Shown: positions 46,987 to 58,463 of the stretch, one piece after another | Layout of the letters: every line of letters begins with the position of its first letter | How positions within the stretch are numbered: the stretch's first letter is position 1 | Assembly: GCF_937616625.2 (NCBI RefSeq) | Contig: NC_065570.1 | Span: 72,319,665-72,383,664 of the forward strand | From: Mercurialis annua | Taxonomy: Eukaryota > Streptophyta > Magnoliopsida > Malpighiales > Euphorbiaceae | Length of the DNA: 64,000 bases | Reading direction: 5' to 3' | The notes under the pieces: generated by a model | What the model was told of the DNA's origin: nothing | The model's input: the letters and a program-made list of their open reading frames with translations, nothing else | Databases searched by the model: none | Position numbers and translations under genes: made by a program

Positions 46987-49976
46987 TGCATCGTATTCAA
47001 CTTTTTTATTTTTTTTCTATATTGAACTTTTATATGTATTGGATTTGGATTCACTAAGTTCAAATTTGAAAGATAATGTTGTCCACCATACATTATTCAT
47101 TAATTATTCATTATAACATGAATGGTGTAAATTTTTTTTGTCAAAAAATAATTTCAGCTAATATTAAAAATTGACTATAAAAATCTCAAGTCTAACTACA
47201 AAAACGAACTAAAAAATTACAACAAATGAGGTTATTTAATAATTTAAATTGTCAACCAAAATCAAATCTAGATTTAAAAAAATAAATCTAACTAAATAGC
47301 ATAAAATTCATAAATATTAAAATTACGACAAAATATTTATAGATTCATTTATCAAAATTGGTCTTTTTGATATATTCCATTTATTTTGTTCCGTAATGGA
47401 CAAGAAGTGTACATTTTGGATTGATTATGTAAAGTAGAGCTGGATTCTCATAATTAATAATGCTTTGATATAAATTGTCGAAAGTAAGGTTCACAATAAA
47501 CCTACAGCCAAGCCTATAAAAATTTGCGCCATTCTCATGATTAAGACCGATAATTTATCAATTAATTAATGTTCTTGACGCAATTGTCCTTTTCCTGTAT
47601 ATGCCTTCAACTACGTCTATGCCATACATAAATCTGTTTTTTCCTTTTTAATCTACTAAGAACACATAATTAAGGGTGGACAGTGGATGGTTGGACTCTT
47701 TAAAAAAACTCTAATCTTAGCTGTAAAGCTTAATTATGAAATACTATTATATGGAAGGATAGGAAGGTGTAATATTTTTCTTAATAGTTAATACAACTAC
47801 ACCAATTATTGCAGAACATTGGATTAGTTCGGAATAATATGAATATTATGCTTTTTCTGTTTTTCTTTATTTGTCTATTTAACTAAAATTATACTCATTC
47901 ATAAAAAAAATATAACTAAAATTATACTCGCTCCGTCCTATTTTAAAAGTCTTATTTTGTTTTACGCAAAAATTAAAAAAACATTTACTATCTTTCTCTC
48001 TTCGTGTTTAGCTTCTCTTAAGAATAGTAGAATTTTCCATAAAAAAATTTTAAATGAATAAAAGAAGGGTAAAAAGAGAAGTTTAATGTAAAAATATTTT
48101 AAAAATTGAAATAGAACTTTTAAAATAGGACTTCGCAAAATAGCAAATGAAAGTTTTAAAACGGAATGAAGCGAGTATATATAAAGAAAATGAGCTTTTT
48201 GTCTTAAATTATAAGAATAAATACTAATATAACTCTATTAATTAGTAAATACTTTGTAAATTAAATTATAGAGTTATTTATTAAAAAGAAATAAATTTAG
48301 GAAATAAAAATTAATACTATCAGTTTTAAATTTTAAAAATACAAATAATAATAGACAAATATATTTAGTTATATGGACAAGTAAAGAAACGAAAAAAATA
48401 TTTAAGAAGGACGAATTTAATACTTAATCAAAACAAGTTCGATGTTATTGCCTGTGATAATATGCTTTTGATTTGTTGCATAATTTGATACTCAATGGAA
48501 AAATAATATACTTTTGATTTTTCACACAATTTGATACTAATTGGAAAAAAAAACTTCTATTTATGGCGGAAATATATTGATTTGGATTATCATCTATTAA
48601 ATACGAATTTAATTTCTTTTGAACGCATTTTTTAATAGAATTAGAAAAAGGGGGGCACTTGTAAAAAAATTAAACTCACGATCTAACAGTTGCTTAGCGC
48701 TTATATCATTGGTTGAACACATTACATCTTATGGTGATAGAAATGTCAAATTAAGTATACTATTGCATTGCAGGTTCAATTATGATTTATTGAGTTCAAT
48801 TGTAACTCTACTTCCACCTAGAATCTCACCTTCCAAACAATTGCAGAAAAGTGGGTGACAAAAGCAGAATAATATTTGTATTGCATGAACTAACAATAGC
48901 ATTATAATTCAACCTAAACTTAACCTATGTATTCAATTGTGCGTCTTTAGGCTAAGATTGTTACATCATGCAACCTACTAAAATTATAAACTTATACTCT
49001 AATTATGTAATTTTAGGGCAGTCTCTAACTAAATGCACTCGCCTAATTTGGATTCCTTTTGCTGCACCAATTGCCCCATTCGGCCGACCACGCCAAATTT
49101 TGCAATTCCAACTGCTACCTCTAATATATTCATAGGCCCATCCACAAGCGAAACTCACTTAAATATCTCTTCATTTCGGCTTCTTGTCGTGTTTCATTCG
49201 TATTAGCGGTAATGGGTGTGACCTATTCGATCCGACTCGTAAATTATTCAAATTTTACTAAAAAATTACTCAAAAAGCTCGTGTTTGGGATACTTAAGTT
49301 CGAACTTTGAACTTCTAAAATAAAGCTCGATCCAGTTCGAATCGATTTTCGAACTTTAGATTTTAGAGTCAAGTTGAACTTGAACTAGACAATGTTTCAA
49401 CTCGACTCGGTTGCATCCCTAATTAGTATCATCATCATCAATTGTGAACTACAAATCAATCCGGGTTGATTCTTTGATTGAAAATTATGTTTGATTCTTT
49501 TTTAAAAATTTAAAATAGAATTCAACCTCTTTGAACTGAAAAACCCGCAAAAAAAAACATTAAATCATAAAAATCATCAAATTGTTTATTTTTTAATTAA
49601 AATTTGGATCTATTTATGAATTTCTCAATGTAGCATATATAATTATTAACTTTAAATTAAAGGATCAGTGGTACTAGCCTATGAGTACAAAGATTGTTGG
49701 AGAAGCAAATCTTGTGATTTGGAAAAACAATCCGAATCCATCTAATATAAGCAGAATCCTAGAAATGCCCTAGATTATTACTCTAATTAAGGTAAATTAA
49801 TTCTCTTGAATTATTAACTTATAATAATACCAAAATCAAAATGCATCCGCAGAATCGCTTTCCGGATATTACAACGAACTCTAATTGGCTGCAAAAGCCA
49901 AACGAGCATGTACTGACTAGTGTCTATGCTTGGCCGAATCTGTGGATGACTTTGCTTGTTCTACACATTAAATTGT
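46987..49976. other. Intergenic region with MITE and transposon debris
   Basis: Contains the distal end of the right GASA duplication (to about 47,525), a Stowaway-type MITE and a stretch at 49,200-49,430 ending CGACTCGGTTGCATCCCTAA, a phrase typical of worn hAT-related repeats. The 79-aa frame at 48619-48858 has no recognisable similarity. No gene called. Confidence 0.5.
47927..48175. mobile_element. Stowaway-type MITE, 249 bp
   Basis: Left end CTCGCTCCGTCCTATTTTAA, right end (reverse complement) CTCGCTTCATTCCGTTTTAA, flanked by TA at 47925-47926 and 48176-48177. Internal arms also pair (AAGTCTTATTTTG with CAAAATAGGACTT-like copies displaced inward). More diverged than the copy in the PPR gene, hence older. 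Confidence 0.8.
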
Positions 49977-52586
49977 TTACACCACTCCGGATGGGAGACG
50001 TAGGACAAGCTGTCCACCGACGAGACTGCAAACAACCGAGCACATTTTAGACAGATTTTAAGTGAAAGCATTAGCTAACCCATCTTGCTAGATGAATGCT
50101 TGTTAGCGTACCTTTTGACATAGTAGTAGCAAAAATCAGCAAGAATGAAAGTTTGTACAATTTCTGAAAGGAGCACCATTGGAGGCCACAATCCATAGCC
50201 TAATGCTGTAAGCAGGCGTCCCTGAGTATCTAGTACCTATACAAAAAATGGAAACACAGTTGACAGTGAGTCGGCTAATAAATATGATATAGGCCATCGA
50301 GCTTGTACTAAAAGAAGATTTGCAAGTTTTGTCATTGAAAGTTGCCATCACAGCACAAGAGCAGATGTTATGAGTGTTGAGCAAAATTTACAATCAAAAT
50401 TCATAAGGAAGTTTACAGAGTTCTAAGCTACATGTCTGACCTGAAGCACCCAATGCGCACAGCTCAAGAACCTTGCGACTCCAAGTGCAAATACGTAATG
50501 GGCCGTGAAAGGTTCCACAATCTAAAAATCAAAAATAAGAAAGATCGGTGAGAGTTCTTTATCTAATATCTCCGTTCAAAATAAAAGAGAGTTCGAAAGG
50601 TGCTGTTACAAAATGAATCCTATATACGGCCGACGCCAAATTTCTAGACTATAGCTCTGGATAACAAGGATGTACCATTATACCTTTGTGTTTTGCATGA
50701 CGCGAAGTTGAGGTAACACTGAAACAGCTTCAAGATAAACACAGAAAGCCCAGCAAATCCTGTTAAATATGTGATGTTGTGTTGTTGGATGAACAACCAA
50801 AGACAGCACGCCACAAGGTATTAGCTGCATTGATACAAAAACAAATAATGTCAGGAAAAATATTGGATATGGAAAAAAAAAATAGTAAAGAACAAACTAG
50901 CATATGATCATCATTGCTTCTTGGACATAATTTTAGCGGATTCTAAAATTTAATGTAAGTACTTAGAAACCTGAGAAGCTAACAGTAACAAACAGAAAAC
51001 GTCTTTACGAACTAAACAACAATATCTCAGGGTGTCTCTGGACTCTCTGAAACAATCATGAAGAACACATTGAACAAATCATCCATAAAAACACAATAAA
51101 GTTACAAGTTTGAAAATGAAAAAAAGAAAAAGCAACGACAGACAAATCCAAGATCGAATACACATTTTCCTGTAACAACTTCGACAAAAAATTCATCAAG
51201 CAGAGAGGTAATCGAAAAACATGATCCTGAAAGCAAGATGCAACTCACCACATAATAAATTGCAAAGTTGTCTTTGTCATCCATGTAACTAGATCGCAAG
51301 TTGAAGAGAATCATGTAAATCACCCATAACGTTGTCAGCAGAGTGGCCGAATCAAGTAGTGTGTGTATGTCGTATTCCATGACAAAGCTGCAATACAGTC
51401 TAACAGCTAAAAATATAGCTGTGAGCTCCTGTGATTTCAGCGATAATCCTGCAAAGCATAACTATTTATTTACGAACCCAAAAAATACTTGCTACAACCA
51501 TTAATAGAACTGCAACAACATTCATCACCGAAACAAGGCCAGAAAAATCAGCTACAAGAAGAATGTTTCACTAACTCACCAAATTTAAATTTTGAAGCTT
51601 TCCATTAGAGTTTATACTGATAGTTATATTCGACCTTTTGCAATTTTAACCACACCCCCTTAAAAATTTCCAATTTTAGCCCAATTTGAAACTTTTTGTA
51701 GCAGTATTAGCCAATTTTACACAATAATCTATAATTGAGCTTGATTTCTTTTGTAAGAGGGCATTAATAACAGTTAAACTTTATTGTTCTTAGAGTCTTT
51801 TCAATTCTTATATGGAAACATATGAAAACACAAGAACAAGAATCCTAGCCAAATAGTATATCATAATTTTATTTTTGATGATTAATATAACATAGTTAAG
51901 GACTAAGGGTGCAACTATTCCGAAATTTCAATTACTCACATTCGTGAAATAACTTAATCCAAAATTCAAAATTACATTTTTCTGTACAGCCATAATTTAG
52001 GCAAAACACAACAAACAAATCCTCAAAGCTAGACAATTATCATAGGAAAAAAAATGTGATGAAATTCTCATGACAAAATGCAGTATGTAACCCGCACGGG
52101 TTTGGTCTAGTGGTCTAAGTCTCAGACATCTGGCGCCATGGTGACGGGTTCAAACCCCGCCTTTTCTAAAAATGAAGTGGTTGGAGCTGGCTGCTCGCTA
52201 TAATAAGCCCGGATTGGCTTCAGCTCAAGGGAGTGAGTACTCGTCACCAAAAAAAATGCAATATGTAATAAACGGTAAATCACATAAACATAAAAGAAAT
52301 CCAAAAAGCCTACTCAGTAAAAGAAAATCGCAGAGCTCAAAAAAGAAAAGAAATATTGAATACCGGCACAAGTTTTTTCTTTCATGAGCTTATAGATTAA
52401 GACAGAAATGCCGATAGAATGAACAGCCTCAGCAGCAACAAAAAGACTGTCATGATCATGAACAATTGTCCTAAGAAAAACAATAGCAGCGATGCCTGAA
52501 ACCGCCGCTAAAAAGGCCTTCATTTTTGGCGGTTGCCTTCGCACCCATGTTGCCACCGCGTAGATAGGCTTCTTTGTCCCTTTCAT
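49977..52586 (-). CDS. ERD2-like ER lumen protein-retaining receptor family protein (272 aa, six exons)
   Basis: Seven-pass membrane protein of the KDEL-receptor fold. The plant ERD2-like branch has an N-terminal extension and an unproven role, probably in ER-Golgi sorting. Exons 52586-52364, 51448-51249, 50824-50684, 50521-50441, 50236-50112 and 50025-49977 (TAA) sum to 273 codons with GT-AG borders throughout. Start chosen at MKGTKKPIYAVATWVRRQPP because relatives begin there; an upstream in-frame Met at 52625 is less likely. Landmarks: HDHDSLFVAAEAVHSIGISV, LSLKSQELTAIFLAVRLYCS, WVIYMILFNLRSSYM, VYLEAVSVLPQLRVMQNTK, IVEPFTAHYVFALGVARFLS and the tail GGQLVLRLPSGVV. Intron 1 carries a SINE in antisense orientation. 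The gene appears intact. Confidence 0.96.
52091..52252 (+). mobile_element. tRNA-derived SINE in intron 1 of the ERD2-like gene
   Basis: Pol III A box TGGTCTAGTGG at 52103-52113 and B box GGTTCAAACCC at 52147-52157, followed by a tRNA-unrelated tail ending in an A run. Target duplication of 16 bp with one mismatch: AAAATGCAGTATGTAA (52075-52090) and AAAATGCAATATGTAA (52253-52268). Antisense to the host gene and away from its splice sites. Confidence 0.9.
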
Positions 52587-53519
52587 CTCTATAAAGCTCT
52601 TCACTACAAAAGAAAAAGTGTACAAGGTGGTGATATCAGATCCTCTTTGTTTTGTTGTTGTTTGTGTATAGACAGAGACATAGACTGTGCATTAAAGTCA
52701 GTTAAATTAGGGGACACGTGTAGTTGAGGAAATGTATGCTTTTGGAGTTCGGTAAGAGGTTGGAGTTTGATGTTGGGCTGTTACATATTGGGTGGGGCTG
52801 TTCAACTAACATCAATTTTAGTTCCAAGCCCAACTTTAGTTACTTTTCAAGATTCAAATTCCAAAAGTGAAAAATATGGAACCATTTCGAGTATTGTTTT
52901 GGCTGGGGTTCCACGTTTTTTCGAGTGATTAGAGCCAACTATGGCAGTAGCACAGGACTTCGTTCGAATGTTGATAAAATATTTATTTTTTGCAGAACTG
53001 TAAGAATTTTCGAAATGCATCAAATTCTTCCTCTAGCAATGATAGAAATATCGTGTAGTTTTGGATGATAGTCTTGTTTAATTTTACCGTGTTTAAGAAT
53101 TAGATTTGTATTTGTATGACATCATTATAATTGAATGGTTTATTTGGCGGCTAAAATGTTGTTTTGACTTATTATTTTGCCGTAGTATATATTACTTTTA
53201 AAATGGCTTATTCGCTCGTCATTGGAGGTCCCGACATTTACAGTAAACATTAGAGTCATCAATTTCTAATGTTAAACATTTTTGTTTAAACTTGTCTCTG
53301 TTTTTTGTGGAATCAGTACAACAGATGTCAACAAAAGATTAAAGAAATAAACAAAAAGTAGTAAGGAATTTTAAAGAAACATATAAATTTAACAAATACA
53401 TGCTATTCTTATTGGCTTTATCCAAAACAAAAGGAGATTACATATCAAAATACATGCTACTCTTATTGGCTTTATCCAAACTTTAAAGCTACTGATTCAT
53501 CAATAATACTAGATATTAC
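52587..53519. other. Upstream region of the ERD2-like gene; F-box 3' flank
   Basis: First 150 bp are likely ERD2-like 5' UTR and promoter. From about 53,220 the DNA begins to resemble 53,690-53,800 (phrases around CTTGTCTCTGTTTT), marking the start of a tandem duplication of the F-box 3' flank. No gene. Confidence 0.5.
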
Positions 53520-53640
53520 GATCTAATAATATTAATTCACCCAAAGATTTAGAATAAGGTGGAAACCTATCATCAACATCGGCACCAAATGGCGAAACAA
53601 GACTCTCAACACGAAGAGTGTCGACAGAAATCAAAAAATT
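53520..53640 (-). pseudogene. F-box/FBA C-terminal fragment 1
   Basis: Minus-strand read resembles the last 35 codons of the adjacent F-box gene (LISVDTLRVESLVSPFGAD) but ends in the tandem duplicate flank, with nothing upstream. A solitary 3'-end copy, about 450 bp from the fuller version. Confidence 0.75.
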
Positions 53641-53880
53641 AGCCGACCTTTCATTAAATGATAGTTTCTTCTATACACTAACAAGTTCGGACATTTTCAG
53701 TAACTTTGCATCAATTTCAAATGTAGAACATTTTCGTCAAGAATTGTCTCTGTTTTGTATGGAAGCAGCATAATGAAAAATGAGAGATATGAACAAAAGG
53801 TTGTAAAGAATTAATAAAGGGAATATATATATCATGTTGGCCTCGTCCAGCCCCAACTAATAAAAAGCTACTGATTGTTA

Positions 53881-55930
53881 TCAATAGTACTCCTGATCTA
53901 TTCCTAATAATTCACCTAAAGATCTAGAATACCTAGGAAACTTGTTTTTCCTCGGCCGCCGCCGCAGCCACCGCCAGCATAAAGGTGGAGACCTATCATC
54001 AAAATCAGCACTAAATGGCGAAACAAGACTCTCAACACGAAGAGTGTCGACAGAAATTAAAAAACGACACTGATTCTTAAACGGAAGAACAATAGCTTTA
54101 TGATGAATATCATAATCAGCATATGATTCCCCATCATTAAACACAACATTTACTGTTTTTTCGCAGAAAATAAGCTTTTGATTACTAACAATATCCTCCA
54201 TTTGGGTAGTTAACACCTTAATCCAAGATTCTTTAACTCCGTACTCTTTCATAACCCATACATCGACCACATGGCTATCATCCAAATAATCAGAAACGCT
54301 GAGGCATCCTCTAAAATCTCTTAAAACTTTGAATCTCCATTCGTAATTGATAACGTAGCACATCTAGTAGGGGCGAAGCAACCTCGCCAGGAACGAACAT
54401 CACTAAGTCAAGCATTTCACCGACCTGGTAACAATGTCCGACCTTCTCGAAATCATAGAACACATGACTTGGGGGGTCACCGGATCGATGGGAATTCAAA
54501 CATCATCCAAGACAATCATGCCTGATAAGGTCGGACCAAGAATCCGATCCGGGCTCTGAACTAGGCTCAACTCAGACCCAGGTCGAGCTCCGAGTTCCTA
54601 AGCCCGAAAGACTGGACCACCTAGTCCGAGATCTGAGCTACTCTCCGATGCAAGAGCCATGATAACTTGACTCCCAAGTTATCCGGGTTTCAAGGCTTGA
54701 CCGGGCTCCGAGGTCCTGCCCAGAAGCGCTCACTCGTGTACCGGATCCTGGGACCACAGAAGATCTTCTGACAGGTGCGTGAGGAATGTTCCCTCTGACA
54801 CACCTAACAAATTGCGCCACCTGCAGGGATATTCTCCCACGTGAGCGTAACCGAATTCTGGGACCACTGGGCTCACAGCCTGCCAGCAAGGCAGGTTTGT
54901 CCTTAAACCCTAACTATAAATAGAGGGTTTAAGGACAAACCCTAGGTAATTTCTTTTTCTCTACTCTAAGCACTCTCTTTTCTCTTCTTCTTCTTCCTTT
55001 ACCTCAAATCTTACTTGAGCGTCGGAGTGAACGTCCGGTGACCCCCACCGGAGTTCTTTCTGACCTCTGTCTGTTTGTGGTGTGCAGGTCGTTATAGCTC
55101 GGATCCTGTTTGGTGATTTATCAGTAATGGAAAGATTGAGTCAAATCAAGGGGCGAAGGCAGATTTATCTCCCCGTAGCTATCTTCTACTGCGTCGAAGT
55201 ATAATGCTGCAACTCGGTACGTATCCGAGTGAGAAACGAGCTGGTGAGGACGTTTGTTTATAGTCGCTGTAAAGTGACCACAACCCCAGGGCCAGTATAG
55301 TGGATATCTATGATATGGGAAATATTCTCCATGCTTTACAATAGTTTTCCATAATCTAGCTGCCACAGAATATACTTGCACCAAAGCCCTATTATTAGAA
55401 AAACCACCTCCAACTCTAAAAATTTTGTAATTTTGGTGGATAGGGTCATAACCGAGTCCAAACAAATCTAACTGAGAGAACTGATTTTCCTTTTCCTGAT
55501 TATGTGGAGGAATCGAGTTGACTTGGTTCGTAGTTGGATTCCATAAAATCAAAAAATGTTTATATACTGCATATAATAACAGAAGCCCGTCACAATAACT
55601 TGCTGGGACAATTTGCTCGACTAAATCACGTTCTCGACTGAACTCATAACGATTGCGGACAGGAAACAAAATCCTTTGCTCGATGAGGGTCTTAAAGCCA
55701 TCGGTGTCGTCGTAATCTACGGTGGAAACACGGTCGAGATGGTTCCGAACGAATTTAGGATCAGTGATTGTGAAAAACCATTCCTTGCATACAAATTTGC
55801 AGTTGATAAGGGATGGAGCAGGTAATCTGAGGAGGATATTCTGCACAATTTCTGGAGGTAATTCGTCAACCGGTGTTCTTTTTTCCTTTGATTCCACAAA
55901 TTTTGAACTTTTACTTATTGTTTGACCCAT
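53881..55930 (-). pseudogene. F-box/FBA protein gene split by a solo LTR
   Basis: Substrate adaptor of SCF ubiquitin ligases. The 5' part (55930-55124) carries the F-box near residues 18-60 (PVDELPPEIVQNILLRLPAP, CKFVCKEWFFTITDPKFVRN) and the start of the F-box-associated region (ILWNPTTNQVNSIP, LFGLGYDPIHQNYKIFRV). The 3' part (54342-53881) has the rest of the FBA domain (VLRDFRGCLSVSDY, VDVWVMKEYGVKESWIKV, AIVLPFKNQCRFLISVDTLRVESLVSPF) and ends GELLGIDQEYY. A 776-bp solo LTR lies between. Leaving out the LTR and one 5-bp target copy leaves 423 in-phase codons, so no other break is visible. As it stands the first part stops right at the LTR (TGA in its TGATAA end). N-terminal MGQTISKS is a possible myristoylation signal. 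Confidence 0.9.
54348..55123 (+). mobile_element. Solo LTR (776 bp) inside the F-box gene
   Basis: Ends TGATAA...TTATCA with an exact 5-bp target duplication GTAAT at 54343-54347 and 55124-55128. Contains TATA element ACTATAAATAGAG near 54,913, pyrimidine-rich leader, and a GC-richer downstream part (GGTGACCCCCACCGGAGT) as in gypsy LTRs. GC content is well above the surroundings. Orientation opposite to the host gene. Unrelated by eye to the LTR at 23,186. Confidence 0.93.
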
Positions 55931-56940
55931 ATTTTCTGAATCACCGAAATAGAGTATTATGTTTTGCTAGGGTTTTAACTCATTTGTAATGAAACGTGAA
56001 GTCATTAACTCTAACTCTCTCTCTTCCACTCTATTGGCCTATTTTTTTCTCTCATAACTATCTCTAATATCACCTTTATCTTTGGCTAGTCAGATTTTTC
56101 CCAATAATTTTATTTTTGAAATTGAACAACTTCACGTATGTATATTTTTTTATTATTTTCAATAATAAATTAAGAGCATTTATCCATGTGTATTACAAAA
56201 TAATTTCTAATATGAGAAGTCATATGTACTCTTAATGGGCTCAACTTGTACTCTCCAGGTTATATCCTGGCTAATGTATGTTAACCCCCTTGTAATTAAT
56301 TAGGGGGCAATTTTCTTGAAAAGAAAAATTAAGGGAGCAACTCGCTTTGATAATGATATCATTGTGTGCCATAAATATAAGGATTTGTTTTTGAAAAATG
56401 ACATAAAATGTGAAGATGCGGTAAAATAAAACTATTTTTGGGTAATATTATTTTCTATTAAAATAGTTGCAATAACAATTAAAACTATAAATATATTTGT
56501 AAAACTATTTAATTTTAAATCATAATTCTAAATCCTATACTCTAAATTCCGGCTACCAACACCGACGTGGTCACCAACGAAAAACAGTTACCCCGACACC
56601 CTCACCACCTTCGAGTACAAACCACTTTCGGCCACGAGCCACCTTCAGTCACCTGCCACCTTTGACCATCGATATCTTCAACCACTGACCATCTCTAACC
56701 ACCGCGGACTGTTACCATCCCGAAAACTGAACTTTGAACCATAAGTAAGTATTTTTTACAATTTATTTTGCTTAAATAAATATTTTTGATCATATAGGCA
56801 TTGACTCCAAAAATAAAGTCAACAAGTAGAGATGCAGTTTTTTACTTTTTTAATTATGAGGTGCAATTACTTTCACTTTTAAAATAATGGTGTAATTTTA
56901 TGAAACGTTTTCAAATTCATTTTGGGGCGGTTAAAATGTC
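55931..56940. other. Upstream of the F-box gene; CACC-rich patch
   Basis: F-box promoter and 5' UTR up to about 56,100. A GC-richer patch at 56,555-56,725 consists of degenerate CACC-containing phrases (CCACCTTCAGTCACCTGCCA), possibly from a transposon, unassigned. The remainder is AT-rich. Confidence 0.45.
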
Positions 56941-57560
56941 CTTTAAATGTCAATGTAGAAGCTCAGAAGGAAAACAAAATTCACTCACTTCTCCCTCTCT
57001 TATTAATTTTTGAAAGACAACGATCTCAAGTTGTAAATTGTTCAACAGCCTGCTTCAATTGCTCGACATCCAGCGAGAACAGCTTCCAATTCTTGAAGAG
57101 GAGGGTAAATTCCTCGAAGACAACATCAAATTCTTGTAGAGAGTTTCTTTTTTAAAATTTGAAATTGGAATACTAAGGATTTTATGATTTTTTTTGTTTA
57201 GGCTTCTCGTTATAAATTATTATTGGGTCAGTTTATTTGTCTTATTTTACCGATTAAATTATCAATCTTTGAGTTAACATGCGCCATTTTTTAGATGCTG
57301 GCATATATTTGATAATAAAGATTTCTTCTTTAATGATTTCATTTGGAAATTATAAGCAAAGAAAATGTAATTTTGTATAGCAAACTAACTTTTCCAACTT
57401 GACAGTGTTTATAGGCTGTGCACTTCCATAGAATAGCTAATTTGCAATACCCTTATGCTTATGGTTTTGAAAGAATAATTATGAATCAAATTGTCATTGC
57501 TTCAATGTTAAAATTGCAGAGCAAACAGAAGATGAATAGTGAAGGGAAAATAAATTTAAT
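56941..57560 (+). pseudogene. Duplicated 5' exons of the neighbouring coiled-coil gene
   Basis: Matches 58,270-58,640 and 58,900-58,980 in order: the leader CACTTCTCCCTCT..TATTAATTTTTGAAAGAC, then ACGATCTCAAGTTGTAAATT (coding QVDKLFNN in the intact copy), then CAGCGAGAACAGCTTCCAAT. The third-exon start GCAGAGCAAACAGAAGATGA recurs at about 57,518. The start codon region is deleted, an in-frame stop (CTTGTAG) follows, and exon two is missing, so it is a dead partial copy. Confidence 0.82.
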
Positions 57561-57639
57561 GAAAGGAAACTATATATTAAATTTAAATATTAAAATATAT
57601 GTTACTCTTATTCGCCTTTAAAGCTGATATTTGTAATTA

Positions 57640-58030
57640 TCATCAATTGATAACAATAATTCACCTAAAGATACAGAGTACTTACGAAACTTGTTTTTCC
57701 TCCGCCGTGGAAGCTTATAGTTAGGATAGGCACCAAATGGCGAAACAAGACTCTCAACAAAAAAAAACGTCGAGAAAAATTAAACAATGAGACCGATGAT
57801 TAAACGGAAGCTTAATTGCTTTGTGATGCTCAGTATCATAATTAACATGTGATTCCCCGTCATTAAACACAACACATGCTGTTTTTTTCAAGAATAAAGG
57901 ATTAAGATCAGGAGTTTGCATAGGTGGATTAATAACCTTAATCCAAGATTCTTTAACTCCACACTCTTTCATGGACCATACATGAATATGGCGATCTTTC
58001 TTATAAGTAGAAATACTGAGGCATATTTTT
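57640..58030 (-). pseudogene. F-box/FBA C-terminal fragment 2
   Basis: Minus-strand similarity to the last half of the F-box gene: CGVKESWIKVINPPM, VVFNDGESHVNYDTEHHKAI, LPFNHRSHCLIFLDV, then a frame break before the SLVSPFGA-like and KNKF..SLGELL segments. The N-terminal two thirds are absent. Lies immediately before the intact coiled-coil gene, as the other F-box fragments precede its dead copy. Confidence 0.85.
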
Positions 58031-58463
58031 TTATGTTCAATAAATACAATTTATTTGAAGTAATATTTTTTTTTGTCAAAAATGATAATCGACTCTTTAG
58101 AGTCTCCATTGTTAGTTTGTTAGTTACGTAGACGTCGTTTGAACTCACAACTCTTAATGCACTTAGAGATGGATGGCTAAGATAGTAAGATAGGTCCACA
58201 CACATTTCAAGTAATATTTCAAACTGGACTTCATGGATTCTCACTTAAAAAGCCCATTAAATGTTAAAATGGAAAACCAAAACTAAAGCGAAAAGCACTC
58301 ACTTCTCCCTCTTCTATTAATTTTTGAAAGACGTCCGAATTTGACCGTTAGAAACCCCTCCGATTCTCAGTTTTCTATCTCATCTCCCTCTGTTGACAGT
58401 GAACATTGTAAATTTCCCATCTTTTTCTTTTTTTATTATAATTCCTCGTGATTCTCGTTACAA

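Larger units (their letters stand above)
41755..47525. repeat. Local direct duplication, right copy (GASA copy 3 and flanks)
   Basis: Counterpart of 25,470-28,220, starting about 30 bp after the hAT element A target site. Besides the hAT element B insertion it carries a further block absent from the left copy at about 42,655-42,870, flanked by AAATTATGAAATAGATTA and AAATTATAAAATAAATTA, an imperfect 18-bp direct repeat that looks like a SINE or other insertion. Confidence 0.78.

Noticed and set aside
52091..52252. Nuclear tRNA gene
   Set aside because: A and B boxes are present, but there is no complete cloverleaf; a tRNA-unrelated tail, an A run and a 16-bp target duplication identify a SINE.
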